A stretch of 34,365 nucleotides of DNA from CBDUQI01 sp965369325 (GCA_965369325.1 CBDUQI010000042.1:1-34365), one strand, 5' to 3'. Shown: positions 1 to 7,680, numbered from the stretch's first letter. Notes: a model not told the origin generated them from the letters alone. Numbers and translations are program-made.

Positions 1-2
1 CC

Positions 3-836
3 GGCTTTGGCACGCTGCTTCGCGTTGCCGCCGAGCTCACCGGCACGGCCAACTTCCAGGCCACTGAACGCCGCGCCAGGGAGACCGCCTACGTCGGCCT
101 TGGTGGAGATCTGGATGCATCTATCAGCGTCAACCCATTGCCCGCCCTACCGGGTGAACAGACCCTCCTCAGCATCGAAGTCACCAATACGAGCAACCTG
201 CCGTTAACGGAGGCACAGGTACTCCTCAACTATCCGACGGGCGTGGATGTTGTTTTCGAAGGATCGGTAACGGGCGGCGTGGACGCAAGCTCCTGCGGAG
301 GCACAGGCAGCGGCTCGAACGACGATTGCACCGCCAATGAGTTCCTGTTCTGGTCCATCGACACAGTGGCTCCCGGTGAGACACTTGTGCTCTCGTTGCC
401 CCCAACCGTGAGCAGTAGCACTGACTTCGGCGACCTCGTTCAGTGGTCGGTGCGGTTCTTGGACGGCAATGGCACGCAGTCCTGGCGCGAAGTCTCGTTG
501 CCAGTGGGTGTGGATGTCAGCGCCGACACCGACGGGGACGGCGCGGGCGATGCTTTCGATAACTGCACCCTGGTCGGTAACTCATCACAGCTCGACACGG
601 ATGGTGACGGGATCGGCAATGTCTGTGATCAGGACATATCGGCACCCAACGATTGTCAAATTGACTTCCTCGACCTTACTCCGTTGAAGGACGCTTTCTT
701 CGCGAGCCCTGACGCGGTGAACTGGAACGCCGATGCGGACTTCAACGATGACAAGGTCATCAACTTTCTCGACCTCACCATCATGAAGGAGGCTTTCTTC
801 CAGCCGCCTGGCCCGAGTGCCGGAGGCTGCAACTAG
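3..836 (+). CDS. C-terminal part of a large secreted calcium-binding protein (5' end outside window)
   Basis: The frame is open to the left edge, so this is a partial gene; 277 residues are visible. The first ~180 residues look like a beta-sandwich repeat of the DUF11 / conserved-repeat kind, with phrases such as IEVTNTSNLPLTEAQV. Then come two Asp-rich thrombospondin type 3-like calcium loops (DTDGDGAGDAFDNC and DTDGDGIGNVCD). The end is dockerin-like: two helix-loop units, FLDLTPLKDAFF and FLDLTIMKEAFF, the second preceded by an acidic loop NADADFNDDKVIN, then a PGPS ending and a terminal Cys-Asn. Such tails occur on large extracellular or surface proteins; the main domain lies upstream and is unseen. 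The first in-frame alternative start (TTG at 138) is internal. A hairpin follows the stop. Confidence 0.75.
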   Translation, partial: GFGTLLRVAAELTGTANFQATERRARETAYVGLGGDLDASISVNPLPALPGEQTLLSIEVTNTSNLPLTEAQVLLNYPTGVDVVFEGSVTGGVDASSCGGTGSGSNDDCTANEFLFWSIDTVAPGETLVLSLPPTVSSSTDFGDLVQWSVRFLDGNGTQSWREVSLPVGVDVSADTDGDGAGDAFDNCTLVGNSSQLDTDGDGIGNVCDQDISAPNDCQIDFLDLTPLKDAFFASPDAVNWNADADFNDDKVINFLDLTIMKEAFFQPPGPSAGGCN

Positions 837-870
837 GCGAGCCCAACGAACCTAGTTGTGTCGTGTTACC

Positions 871-902
871 GATACGCCGGCACATGGACGTGCCGGCGTG
901 TC
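871..902 (+). terminator. Strong hairpin after the secreted-protein gene
   Basis: A perfect 10-bp inverted repeat, ACGCCGGCAC (874-883) and GTGCCGGCGT (890-899), flanks a 6-nt loop. With one G-U pair the stem extends to 13 bp (871-902). It starts 35 bp after the stop codon. No T-run follows, so intrinsic termination is not certain; it may instead protect the transcript end. Confidence 0.5.
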
Positions 903-972
903 TGCACCGCTTGAGAGAGCCGAATCAATATTGGACTTCAAACTCAAACGTAGCTATCGATAACCTTGTTTC

Positions 973-988
973 TCGCTACCATTAGCGA
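973..988. promoter_or_regulatory. Perfect 6-bp palindrome upstream of the antitoxin remnant
   Basis: TCGCTA (973-978) and TAGCGA (983-988) flank CCAT. It lies about 80 bp before the antitoxin start, where an autoregulatory operator of a toxin-antitoxin operon could sit. There is no direct evidence that anything binds it. Confidence 0.25.
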
Positions 989-1070
989 TCGGGCGACCGC
1001 AATTGCTGCGCAGCGAAGGCCGGCAGTTCAAGGATCGCGGCCAGCAGACTAAATCGACCTCCAGCGCCTG

Positions 1071-1340
1071 ATGCATATCTCTAGACAGACCCTCGCGCGC
1101 CGGCGACAGCTAACCCAGAACCTTACACCGCTCGAGGCTGATCGATTAGCGACACTTTCACGTGTCTATAACGCCGCTTTCGCTTTTTCAGATGGCGATA
1201 AGGCAATGGCGCGTGCATGGCTCAAACACCCAGCGCCCTCACTCTCGCAAGAAACGCCGTTAAATTACAGCGATACCACAACGGGTGCAGAGGCCGTGAT
1301 TGATTTACTCGGCAGGTTGGAGCACGGCATCGCAACGTGA
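1071..1340 (+). CDS. MbcA/ParS/Xre-type antitoxin (DUF2384), N-terminally short
   Basis: The 89-residue product matches the antitoxin partner of RES-domain toxins. It has the end of the Xre-like helix-turn-helix (MHISRQTLARRR), a TPLEADRL linker and the C-terminal toxin-binding domain ending in AEAVIDLLGRLEHGIAT. Family members are usually about 120-150 residues; here an in-frame TAA at 1050-1052 cuts the reading frame just upstream, so most of the DNA-binding domain is missing. The ATG at 1071 is not preceded by a clear ribosome binding site. The stop codon overlaps the start of the toxin remnant by four bases (GTGA), the usual coupling in these operons. It may be a dead remnant or a short toxin-binding protein without normal autoregulation. 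Confidence 0.7.
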   Translation: MHISRQTLARRRQLTQNLTPLEADRLATLSRVYNAAFAFSDGDKAMARAWLKHPAPSLSQETPLNYSDTTTGAEAVIDLLGRLEHGIAT

Positions 1341-1507
1341 AGGTTTGGCGGCTCGCAGCAGCAAAGTACGCGGACTCGATCGAGCAGATGTTGTCGGGCG
1401 AAGGCGCGAGGCGCTTCGGCGATCGATGGTCTCCAAAGGAGCATTCTGTCAGGATAGTTGTCGCTTCGTTTGAATGGATCAGTCGAGTCGGTTGTCAACC
1501 ATCGTGA
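1337..1507 (+). pseudogene. Truncated RES-domain toxin remnant
   Basis: A GTG-started frame of 56 codons overlaps the antitoxin stop by four bases. Its N-terminus is that of RES toxins: VKVWRLAAAKYAD, then SGEGARRFGDRWSP, which corresponds to the conserved Gly-x-Gly-Ala-Arg-x-x-Gly-x-Arg-Trp motif. After about residue 34 the similarity I can recognise fades and the frame stops at 1505-1507, whereas RES toxins are about 150-200 residues. Later catalytic-core residues are absent. The last 13 bases overlap the 3' end of the convergent MFS gene, suggesting that the rest of the toxin was lost when this junction formed. RES toxins of this group (MbcT, ParT, Res) act on NAD+ or modify a host protein; this fragment should be inactive. 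Confidence 0.65.
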
Positions 1508-2868
1508 GCAAACGTTACGTCTGCGATAGGCTCGTCCACACGAATCCAAAGCCACAACAGCGCGCCGATCAACGCGAGCACCGAACCGGTGCCAAACGCC
1601 ACCAGCCAGCCGAAGTTCTGAAACAAGACGGCCGTTAGCGTCGTAGCAACGATGCCTGCCAGGTTGCCGCCGGTGTTGAGCATGCCGGTCGCCGCTGCGG
1701 TGTAACGGCCGCCGACAAAACTGGTGCCCTGCCAGAAAGCGCCTTCGGTGAACTGATTGGCCGCGTAGCACAGGGTAAGCAAACCAACGGCGACATATGG
1801 ATTAGGTGCGATCGCGCCGGCCGACAGCGCGAATGCCGCTCCTACCAGGCCCACCATCGCCGGAATGCGGCAACCCCAGCGTGGGCCGATACTGCGACAC
1901 AAGCGATCGCATAGCTCTCCACCGGCGGCGACGGCGACGCCACCGGCCAGCCACGGCAGTGCCGCTAGAACGCCGCTTTCGAGCATGCTGAAGCCGCGCT
2001 CTTCCACCAGGTAGATAAACAACCAGGAAAAGTAGATGTACCAGACGTAGTTCATGCAGAAGTACGCCGTCATCAACAGCAATATCTGGCGGTTACGCAA
2101 TAGACGTCGGATCAGCCCGGGCGGCAAACGCTTGCCAGCCGCCTCGCCCTTGTTATGATTAATCAGCGCGAGTTCCGTCGCATTTACTGCCGCGTGTGCC
2201 TCGGGCGCATCACGGCTGTACCACCACCACAGCGCGCAGGCAAACAAGCTAAGCGGGGCCGTGAGCCAGAATGCGGCACGCCAGCCGAAATGCAGCGTCA
2301 GCCACGCGATCAACACCGGGGTCACCGCCGCCCCAAGCACGGCGCCCACACTACAAATGGAATTCGGCAGCGCCCATCGCCCCACCGGAAACCAGGACAC
2401 AATGCTGCTGGCCATCACCGGAAACAGTGGGGCCTGTACGATCCCCATCGCGAAACGCAGTACAAACAGCAGCGCGAGAACCCCCGCGGTTGAGCCAGCC
2501 ACGAACCCGGGCAAAATGCCGGTGAGTGCCGTGACCACCGCCCAGCCGATGAGCATGTAGGTGAGCGCGCGGCGCGCGCCAAAGTACTGCCCGAACAGGC
2601 CGCCAGGAAACTGGAAAATGGCGTATGCATAGATAAATGCCGATAGCACAAAACTCAGCTGGGTGTCGCTTAAACCCAGGTCATCGCGAATGGATATCCC
2701 CGCGATCGAGAGATTCAAGCGCACGACGTAGGCGATAAAGCTCACCACGAACAGAATGGCGAGTACTCGCCAGCGGATGACCGTTGGTGTGTCGGACGAC
2801 AGGTGTGGCGGCGATGGACTAGTGGAGTCGCCTGATGGCGCGTCTAAGCTCGGCGTTCTGGTGCTCAT
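1495..2868 (-). CDS. MFS transporter, ACS-like, last gene of the thiamine operon
   Basis: A 457-residue major facilitator with about 12 membrane segments. The first is at roughly residues 33-53 (VLAILFVVSFIAYVVRLNLS), followed by the RxxL(T/S)xAG-like stretch typical of the anion:cation symporter branch. The start overlaps the 3' end of the upstream kinase gene by 50 bp; the first ~30 residues are Ser/Pro-rich and poorly structured, so a somewhat later start is possible. It is the fifth cistron after a TPP riboswitch, so a role with thiamine, a thiamine precursor or a phosphate ester is inferred from context only. ACS-type relatives mostly move organic anions. The 3' end overlaps the RES toxin remnant on the other strand. 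Confidence 0.8.
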   Translation of the reverse strand: MSTRTPSLDAPSGDSTSPSPPHLSSDTPTVIRWRVLAILFVVSFIAYVVRLNLSIAGISIRDDLGLSDTQLSFVLSAFIYAYAIFQFPGGLFGQYFGARRALTYMLIGWAVVTALTGILPGFVAGSTAGVLALLFVLRFAMGIVQAPLFPVMASSIVSWFPVGRWALPNSICSVGAVLGAAVTPVLIAWLTLHFGWRAAFWLTAPLSLFACALWWWYSRDAPEAHAAVNATELALINHNKGEAAGKRLPPGLIRRLLRNRQILLLMTAYFCMNYVWYIYFSWLFIYLVEERGFSMLESGVLAALPWLAGGVAVAAGGELCDRLCRSIGPRWGCRIPAMVGLVGAAFALSAGAIAPNPYVAVGLLTLCYAANQFTEGAFWQGTSFVGGRYTAAATGMLNTGGNLAGIVATTLTAVLFQNFGWLVAFGTGSVLALIGALLWLWIRVDEPIADVTFAHDG

Positions 2869-3655
2869 TCAGTGGGTACGTGGTGGCGACAGCAGATAAC
2901 CACAGTATCAACAAATACGGATAAACACCCATCCAGGCTGTCAGCCGCGCCCCCGCCTCAGTGTGGGTCAGCGGTAAATCGGCCTCCGCGTGCCAAGCCA
3001 GCAGGAGGGTATCACAAGCTTTGGCGGACAATTGGTAGTGCGCTGCCGGCACCGCCAGATCGAACAGCGGGTCGCCCATCGCGGCATATTCCCAATCCAG
3101 AAACTGGATTTTCTCAGCGGTGATTACAATATTCGGAGCCGTCAGATCATTGTGACAAAGTCGTGGTGTCTCAATCGTTGGCGGTAGCAGTGCGATGCCG
3201 GCGTGCGCCCATTCGCGCGCCTGGGCGGTATCGATTTGTCCGGCGTAGTGACTAAGCGCTTGGGCCACATCCAATTGAGGCACGGCGGCCTGCTCGCGAT
3301 GTAATCGTGCCACGGTCCGGCCCAGGGCGTGCAACGTTGTCGAGTCCTGCAGATCTTGAGCGGTGCACACATGCCCTGGCAACCACTTCAGTAGCAGCAC
3401 ACCGTCCGCCGGTGCCCAAAACACCGGTTGCGGTGCCAGGCGAATCGCATGAGCCGCCTGCAACGCGCGAACCTCCGCCTCTCGCTGCAACCCCAATGCC
3501 CGCGCCAACGCACGGTCCACTCGCAGCATATAGTGCTCACCCGCGTGCTCGATGTGCCAGCGGTCGCTGGTTGGCCCACCCGGCAGCGATTCAATCACCT
3601 GCACTTGCGCCGGATCCCAACTTAACGCGTCACTTAGACGTTGCGGTGGCAGCAT
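2819..3655 (-). CDS. Thiamine/choline-type kinase (APH fold), probable thiamine kinase
   Basis: A 278-residue aminoglycoside-phosphotransferase-fold kinase. The catalytic loop is CHNDLTAPNIV (Asp170, Asn175) and the metal-binding loop FLDWEYA (Asp187), the signature of the choline kinase / LicA / ThiK branch. ThiK-type enzymes convert thiamine to thiamine monophosphate; choline kinases share the motif, so specificity is inferred from position in a TPP-controlled operon behind a PnuC-family permease. I chose the ATG at 3655, which lies 10 bp after the permease stop, over a TTG at 3700 that would overlap the permease gene by 35 bp. Neither has a strong ribosome binding site, so translational coupling is likely. 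Confidence 0.75.
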   Translation of the reverse strand: MLPPQRLSDALSWDPAQVQVIESLPGGPTSDRWHIEHAGEHYMLRVDRALARALGLQREAEVRALQAAHAIRLAPQPVFWAPADGVLLLKWLPGHVCTAQDLQDSTTLHALGRTVARLHREQAAVPQLDVAQALSHYAGQIDTAQAREWAHAGIALLPPTIETPRLCHNDLTAPNIVITAEKIQFLDWEYAAMGDPLFDLAVPAAHYQLSAKACDTLLLAWHAEADLPLTHTEAGARLTAWMGVYPYLLILWLSAVATTYPLNEHQNAELRRAIRRLH

Positions 3656-3665
3656 CGGCTTGTGC

Positions 3666-4301
3666 TCAGCCGGTAGTAGCAACGGCGACTTCTGCCTCAA
3701 CCATTGAGGCTGCCCAAGCGCGGTAGCCCACTACGATCAGCACAAGATAAACGACGAACAGTACGGCGGTCTGATACAACTCGCGGCTCACATATAGATA
3801 GATCGACAACCCGTCTATCACGAACCAATACAGCCAGTTCTCCAGCACTTTTCGGGCCACCATAAACGTGGCCACGACACCGCCCCAGGTAGTCAAAGAA
3901 TCCACAAACGGCAGCGCTGCATCCGTGTAGCTGCCCAGCGCCTGGCTGCTGATCAGCGACGCCAGCAGCACCAATGCGATGGCACCCACGTGCGAGGGCC
4001 AGCGCCAGCGAGTGACCGAGCGGCCGGGGCCGCCTTGAATGCCGCTGCGCCACTGGCGCCAACCGTAAACCGCCATCACCATGTAAAACACCTGCAACGC
4101 GGTTTCCATGTAAAGCCGGGCGTTAAAGAACACGTAAAAAAACAGACCTGTGCTGGCGAACGCGGCCAGCCAGCACCAGATGTTCTGCCGCACTGCCAGC
4201 ACCAGATACAGCACCGCGAGAATTACGGCGACCGACTCGAACAGGCTCATCGGCTGCAACACCGCAGCGACCCCATCCGTTAGCCACTCCGACACGCTCA
4301 T
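3666..4301 (-). CDS. pnuT: PnuC-family permease, probable thiamine transporter PnuT
   Basis: A 211-residue integral membrane protein of the PnuC family, with about seven membrane segments. Typical features are an early Trp-rich stretch (NIWCWLAAFASTGLFFY), YMVMAVYGWRQWR near the middle, and WLYWFVIDGLSIYLYV near the end, resembling the substrate-site region with Trp and Asn/Asp residues. PnuC paralogs carry nicotinamide riboside, riboflavin (PnuX) or thiamine (PnuT) by facilitated diffusion, trapped by a cytoplasmic kinase. A TPP riboswitch and an adjacent kinase both point to thiamine. Its start overlaps the stop of the thiamine-binding-domain gene by four bases (ATGA). Confidence 0.85.
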   Translation of the reverse strand: MSVSEWLTDGVAAVLQPMSLFESVAVILAVLYLVLAVRQNIWCWLAAFASTGLFFYVFFNARLYMETALQVFYMVMAVYGWRQWRSGIQGGPGRSVTRWRWPSHVGAIALVLLASLISSQALGSYTDAALPFVDSLTTWGGVVATFMVARKVLENWLYWFVIDGLSIYLYVSRELYQTAVLFVVYLVLIVVGYRAWAASMVEAEVAVATTG

Positions 4302-4576
4302 ACGTGCGGGTGGCGCGCGATATCCAAATCGGAATTGAGCAATTTGACGACGACGCTGGCCTTACCACCGGTCTCGAAGGTCGCCTCCACCGCCGCCTCC
4401 AGCGCGCGCATCAGATCCGCGAGTTCGCCCCGCACCTGGGTGCTCATCTGGTTGGTTACGATCACGGCCCCCTCGCTGCTGGCGAGTGACTCTCGCAAGC
4501 GATAGATGAACGCCTTGATTGGAGGAATATACTCATCCGCGATGGGATATAGACTGATTTCCATGCTGACTATCAT
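4298..4576 (-). CDS. Small thiamine-binding domain protein (YkoF / MTH1187 family)
   Basis: This 92-residue protein has the ferredoxin-like pattern of the MTH1187/YkoF superfamily. It starts with MEISLYPIADEYIPPIKAF, has a central ...EGAVIVTNQMSTQVRGE strand region, then a helix (LADLMRALEAAVEATF) and a final strand. Bacillus YkoF, with two such domains, binds thiamine and its pyrimidine moiety HMP; this protein has one domain and no signal peptide, so it is likely cytosolic and perhaps oligomeric. Four-base overlaps with the receptor gene upstream and the permease gene downstream show tight coupling. A second in-frame ATG at 4564 matches the usual family start almost as well. A role as thiamine chaperone or sensor is inference. 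Confidence 0.7.
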   Translation of the reverse strand: MIVSMEISLYPIADEYIPPIKAFIYRLRESLASSEGAVIVTNQMSTQVRGELADLMRALEAAVEATFETGGKASVVVKLLNSDLDIARHPHV

Positions 4577-6666
4577 GGCTGCTGATACCTGTATTGGAAT
4601 GAAATGCCATAGTGGCGAGGGTCCCCTTGGCGAACATACAGCGTATCCGCGAAATCGCGCGCGGGCTCGTTCCCGAAGAAAAATCCACGCACGGCATACG
4701 TCTCATCGAGCAGGTTGCGCGCCCAGGCGAACACCGACCATTGCGCCCGATCGATGCCTACGCGGGCATTGACCAGCGTGTAGGGCTCTGATGCCTGATC
4801 GTGACTGTCTGAGAACAGGAATTCATCTTTGCCGCTCACATCTAATCGCGCAAACCAGTCGCGCGCGAAGTCGACACGACCGCCCAGTGCGTAGGAGTAC
4901 GCAGGCGCGTGTGCCTGATCGCGTCCGTTCAAGGAATCGTCGGTGCCAAAGTCTTCAATTTCGGTGCTGAGCAGGCCAAGTGTCGCGTACACCGCCAGAT
5001 GCTCATTCGCCTGGAAATCCACGCTCGCCTCAAGCCCCGTGTTGCTGCCCTCGCCTGCGTTGTCGGTAAAGAACACAAAGGTGGCCGGATTGTTAGGGTC
5101 TAGCTGGGTCGAGGTCTGCACCTGTTGATCACGGCGCTGCATCCAGAACGCGGTGGCGGCAACGTTCACTCGCCGATCAAGCCAACTGCCCTTCAGCCCC
5201 AGTTCGTAGTTCCACAGGAACTCCGCATCGAACAACAACTGCTCATTGCTCGCCTCCGCCGGCAGGCCCAAATTAAAGCCACCCGCCTTGTACCCCCGCG
5301 AGGCTTTGGCATACATCAACACAGCGTCATTCGGTGCAAACGTCAGCGCCAGTTGTCCGCCCACCGACGATTCAGTCGGGGTGAACGCGTCGCCTTCACT
5401 GTCCGTGTAGGTGGCATCGCGTTGCTCGTAACGCAGCCCGGCGTTCACGGACCATTGAGGCGCAAGTTGCACGTCCAGGTCCGCGAACAGTGCGGTGCTG
5501 CTCGCCTCGTACTCGCGAGCGATCTGTGAGAAGAAGCCGAAGCCTTCGAAGTCGCCATCATCACGGGTGATACTGGACTCACGTACATTCAGTACATAGG
5601 CACCCAGCACCCAGTTGCCGGCGCCGCCGAACAAGGCGGCGGCCGGACCGGATACCAGCCGGAGTTCTTGATTAAGGCTTTGCCGGTCACGTTCGGTGGC
5701 GGAGAAAAAGTCGTATACGACCGGAGCCCAAAAATCATCATTGCCCCAATCGGCATCAAAACTGAAGGTGACGTCCGAGCGCGCGGCGCCGGTGATACTC
5801 ACCAACGACACCGCCTGAGTCAGATCGGCCTCGATGCGCAAGACACTGCCCAGGGTCTCCTGCGCGTCCTGCCCGGGACGATCGGAATATGTGGTAAACC
5901 CGTTGTCAATTGCGAATGCGTCGTAGCCGTTGTCCAGGTTCGCGTACATCACCCGCCAGTCGGCCTGCACTTTCTTGTTAGGTGTCCACCGCAGCTTGGC
6001 GCGGGCGGTTAACTCGTCACGGCCGTTGGTGTCGTCGCGCTCCAGATAGGGATTGCGGCGAAAACCATCGCTTTGGTACTGGTGTACGACGGCGCGGTAG
6101 GTCAGTGCGTCGCTTAACGGCCCGCCGAACGCCGCGCCAAGCGCCCGCGTGTCATCACTGCCGGCAGTCGCTTCGAAATGGGCATCAAAGACCGCCGTCG
6201 GATCCTGTGTTTTCACATAGATCAGCCCGGCGAGTGCGTTGGCACCGTAACGCGTACCTTGCGGGCCGCGCAACACTTCCACTTGCTGCACATCAAACAT
6301 CGTGGCAATGCCGCCAAGGGCGGAGAAATCGAGATCATCAATCACGAACCCCACTGAGGGGTTAGGCGCGCCTTCGTACTGGCTGCGCTCGCCGATACCG
6401 CGAATCTGAAAATACCGCGGCCGCGATACACCACCCGCCCAGTTCAGGTTCGGCACTAGATGCGTCAGCTCCTCGAAGTGCTGAACGCTGGTATCAGCAA
6501 TGGTTGTTGCATCCAGCACAGCGATGCTGGCCGCCAGATCACGCACGCCGACATCGCGAAACGATGCGGTCACCACGATCTCTTGCAATGGTTCATCAGC
6601 GCTGGCCAGGCAGGCCAAAAACAGCAGGGGAATAAGCGCAAGGTGCGCAGCGTATTTTAAGGGCAT
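4573..6666 (-). CDS. TonB-dependent outer-membrane receptor, probable thiamine receptor
   Basis: A 697-residue receptor with a signal peptide (cleavage near LASA-DE), a TonB-box-like EIVVTA at about residues 28-33 and a plug domain with the usual RGIG and VEVLRGPQGTRYG motifs. A long beta-barrel follows, with repeated alternating aromatic strands. It ends ISFQYRYQQP, so the terminal aromatic is not the last residue. It imports a scarce substrate across the outer membrane using TonB/ExbBD energy. The TPP riboswitch directly upstream and the downstream thiamine-binding domain, PnuT-like and kinase genes identify the substrate as thiamine or a derivative. The ribosome binding site AGGA is 3-4 bases from the riboswitch 3' end, so switching probably acts on translation. 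Confidence 0.88.
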   Translation of the reverse strand: MPLKYAAHLALIPLLFLACLASADEPLQEIVVTASFRDVGVRDLAASIAVLDATTIADTSVQHFEELTHLVPNLNWAGGVSRPRYFQIRGIGERSQYEGAPNPSVGFVIDDLDFSALGGIATMFDVQQVEVLRGPQGTRYGANALAGLIYVKTQDPTAVFDAHFEATAGSDDTRALGAAFGGPLSDALTYRAVVHQYQSDGFRRNPYLERDDTNGRDELTARAKLRWTPNKKVQADWRVMYANLDNGYDAFAIDNGFTTYSDRPGQDAQETLGSVLRIEADLTQAVSLVSITGAARSDVTFSFDADWGNDDFWAPVVYDFFSATERDRQSLNQELRLVSGPAAALFGGAGNWVLGAYVLNVRESSITRDDGDFEGFGFFSQIAREYEASSTALFADLDVQLAPQWSVNAGLRYEQRDATYTDSEGDAFTPTESSVGGQLALTFAPNDAVLMYAKASRGYKAGGFNLGLPAEASNEQLLFDAEFLWNYELGLKGSWLDRRVNVAATAFWMQRRDQQVQTSTQLDPNNPATFVFFTDNAGEGSNTGLEASVDFQANEHLAVYATLGLLSTEIEDFGTDDSLNGRDQAHAPAYSYALGGRVDFARDWFARLDVSGKDEFLFSDSHDQASEPYTLVNARVGIDRAQWSVFAWARNLLDETYAVRGFFFGNEPARDFADTLYVRQGDPRHYGISFQYRYQQP

Positions 6667-6674
6667 GATCCTAT

Positions 6675-6763
6675 TCCTACGCCGGTACTAGCCGGATCAG
6701 GTTCCAAGGGTTCCCATGATTGGATCTCAGGCCCAGCGCTTGGCTGCGGCCACCCCTAAGGTC
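6675..6763 (-). promoter_or_regulatory. TPP riboswitch (THI box)
   Basis: Read on the minus strand, the conserved TPP aptamer blocks occur in order and with normal spacing: GGGGTG (6751-6756), CTGAGA (6725-6730), GAACCTGATC (6695-6704), a CCGG-TAGTA-CCGG hairpin and GCGTAGGA (6675-6682). The second stem (GGCC..GGCC region) and the ACCCTTGGAACC segment also fit. The 3' edge meets the ribosome binding site of the receptor gene, which favours translational control when TPP is bound. I did not resolve a long closing P1 helix; the outermost pairing looks weak. Confidence 0.95.
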
Positions 6764-6771
6764 AGACACGG

Positions 6772-6800
6772 AGTATAGCGCTCGCGCGAACGGGCGTCGA
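6772..6800 (-). promoter_or_regulatory. Sigma-70-type promoter of the thiamine operon
   Basis: On the minus strand there is a -35 like TCGACG (6795-6800; 4 of 6 to consensus), a 17-bp spacer and a -10 of TATACT (6772-6777; 5 of 6). The expected transcription start is near 6765, exactly at the 5' edge of the TPP aptamer, which supports the call. Confidence 0.55.
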
Positions 6801-6849
6801 TGTTTATCGCACGCGCACACCGGCTGTGGAATACACAAATACTGCCGTA

Positions 6850-6867
6850 GGGTCCATAACTGGACCC
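6850..6867. repeat. Perfect 7-bp inverted repeat between the thiamine promoter and the PuuD-like gene
   Basis: GGGTCCA (6850-6856) and TGGACCC (6861-6867) flank TAAC. It lies in the 343-bp divergent region shared by the thiamine operon and the PuuD-like gene and could be an operator or a leader hairpin. The same region holds two copies of CTAAGGTCAGAC (6756-6767 and 6902-6913). Confidence 0.35.
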
Positions 6868-7009
6868 GCGAGTTGAATTGGCAATGAATCAACCACTTAC
6901 ACTAAGGTCAGACCAGCGTCTGGCGGGAATCAGGCATGACACGGTGCGTGTGTTTGGTTAAAGTTGGCGCGCCTAACGATAAGTATGTTCATCGACATTG
7001 GGGGTTGTC

Positions 7010-7645
7010 ATGCTATTAATCGATTTTCTGTTCCGCTGGGGACATGTGCTGTTCGGGATTACCTGGATCGGCCTGCTCTACTATTTTAATTTTGTTCAGG
7101 GCGAGTACTTCAAAGAAGCCGAAGCCAGCGCTAAAGCCGATGCCACCAAGAAACTGGCACCACGCGCATTGTGGTGGTTTCGCTGGGGGGCGATGTTCAC
7201 CTTCCTGACCGGTGTCTATCTGCTGTACACACTACACAGCGTGGGTATCTCTCAGAACATTGCACTGGGCGCTCTGATGGGCATCTTCATGTTCCTGAAC
7301 GTGTGGCTGATTATCTGGCCGGCGCAAAAAGTCGTGATTGGCATTGTCCCTGGCGATGCTGCCACCGCAGGCCCGAAGGCCTTGCTGGCCTCACGTACCA
7401 ATACACTGTTCTCCGGCCCGATGCTGTTCGGCATGCTTGCATCCAAGCACGGCAATTTCAGCATGGGTGGCCTGCAGGGCATGGACCTGGGCGACATAGG
7501 TTTTCTGGCCGCACTGATCATCGTTGTGTTGCTGGAACTGAACGCGGTATTCGGCAAGGTGAGCGTGATGGCCAGTGTGAAAGGTGTTATTCACAGCAGC
7601 ATTGCACTGACCGCCATTGTGTTCGCACTAGTACACTTCCTGTAG
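7010..7645 (+). CDS. Short PuuD-type (urate oxidase N-terminal domain) membrane protein
   Basis: A 211-residue protein with about five membrane segments. It opens with FRWGHVLFGITWIGLLYYFN, the first-helix signature of the Urate_ox_N / PuuD family; other segments lie near residues 55-77, 83-110, 155-175 and 186-208, the last ending ALVHFL. Full PuuD urate hydroxylases add a C-terminal cytochrome c domain and are roughly twice as long; no heme-c CxxCH motif is present here. Whether it acts on urate is therefore doubtful; a heme-binding membrane role through conserved His residues (His12 and others) is possible. The ATG at 7010, with GGGGG upstream, is preferred over a TTG at 6998. No purine-catabolism genes are nearby. 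Confidence 0.7.
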   Translation: MLLIDFLFRWGHVLFGITWIGLLYYFNFVQGEYFKEAEASAKADATKKLAPRALWWFRWGAMFTFLTGVYLLYTLHSVGISQNIALGALMGIFMFLNVWLIIWPAQKVVIGIVPGDAATAGPKALLASRTNTLFSGPMLFGMLASKHGNFSMGGLQGMDLGDIGFLAALIIVVLLELNAVFGKVSVMASVKGVIHSSIALTAIVFALVHFL

Positions 7646-7654
7646 CTGATCTAT

Positions 7655-7673
7655 CTACCCGCACCTCGGGTAG
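7655..7673 (+). terminator. Hairpin downstream of the PuuD-like gene
   Basis: CTACCCG (7655-7661) and CGGGTAG (7667-7673) form a 7-bp stem with a 5-nt loop, 10 bp after the stop. No T-run follows; a stronger terminator begins 8 bp later. Confidence 0.45.
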
Positions 7674-7680
7674 CACCGGT

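Noticed and set aside
1265..1771. 168-residue minus-strand frame across the antitoxin and MFS 3' ends
   Set aside because: Shadow of the MFS gene in another frame; Arg/His-rich product without family features.
6677..6892. 71-residue minus-strand frame upstream of the receptor gene
   Set aside because: It lies across the promoter and the TPP riboswitch, whose conserved blocks explain the sequence.
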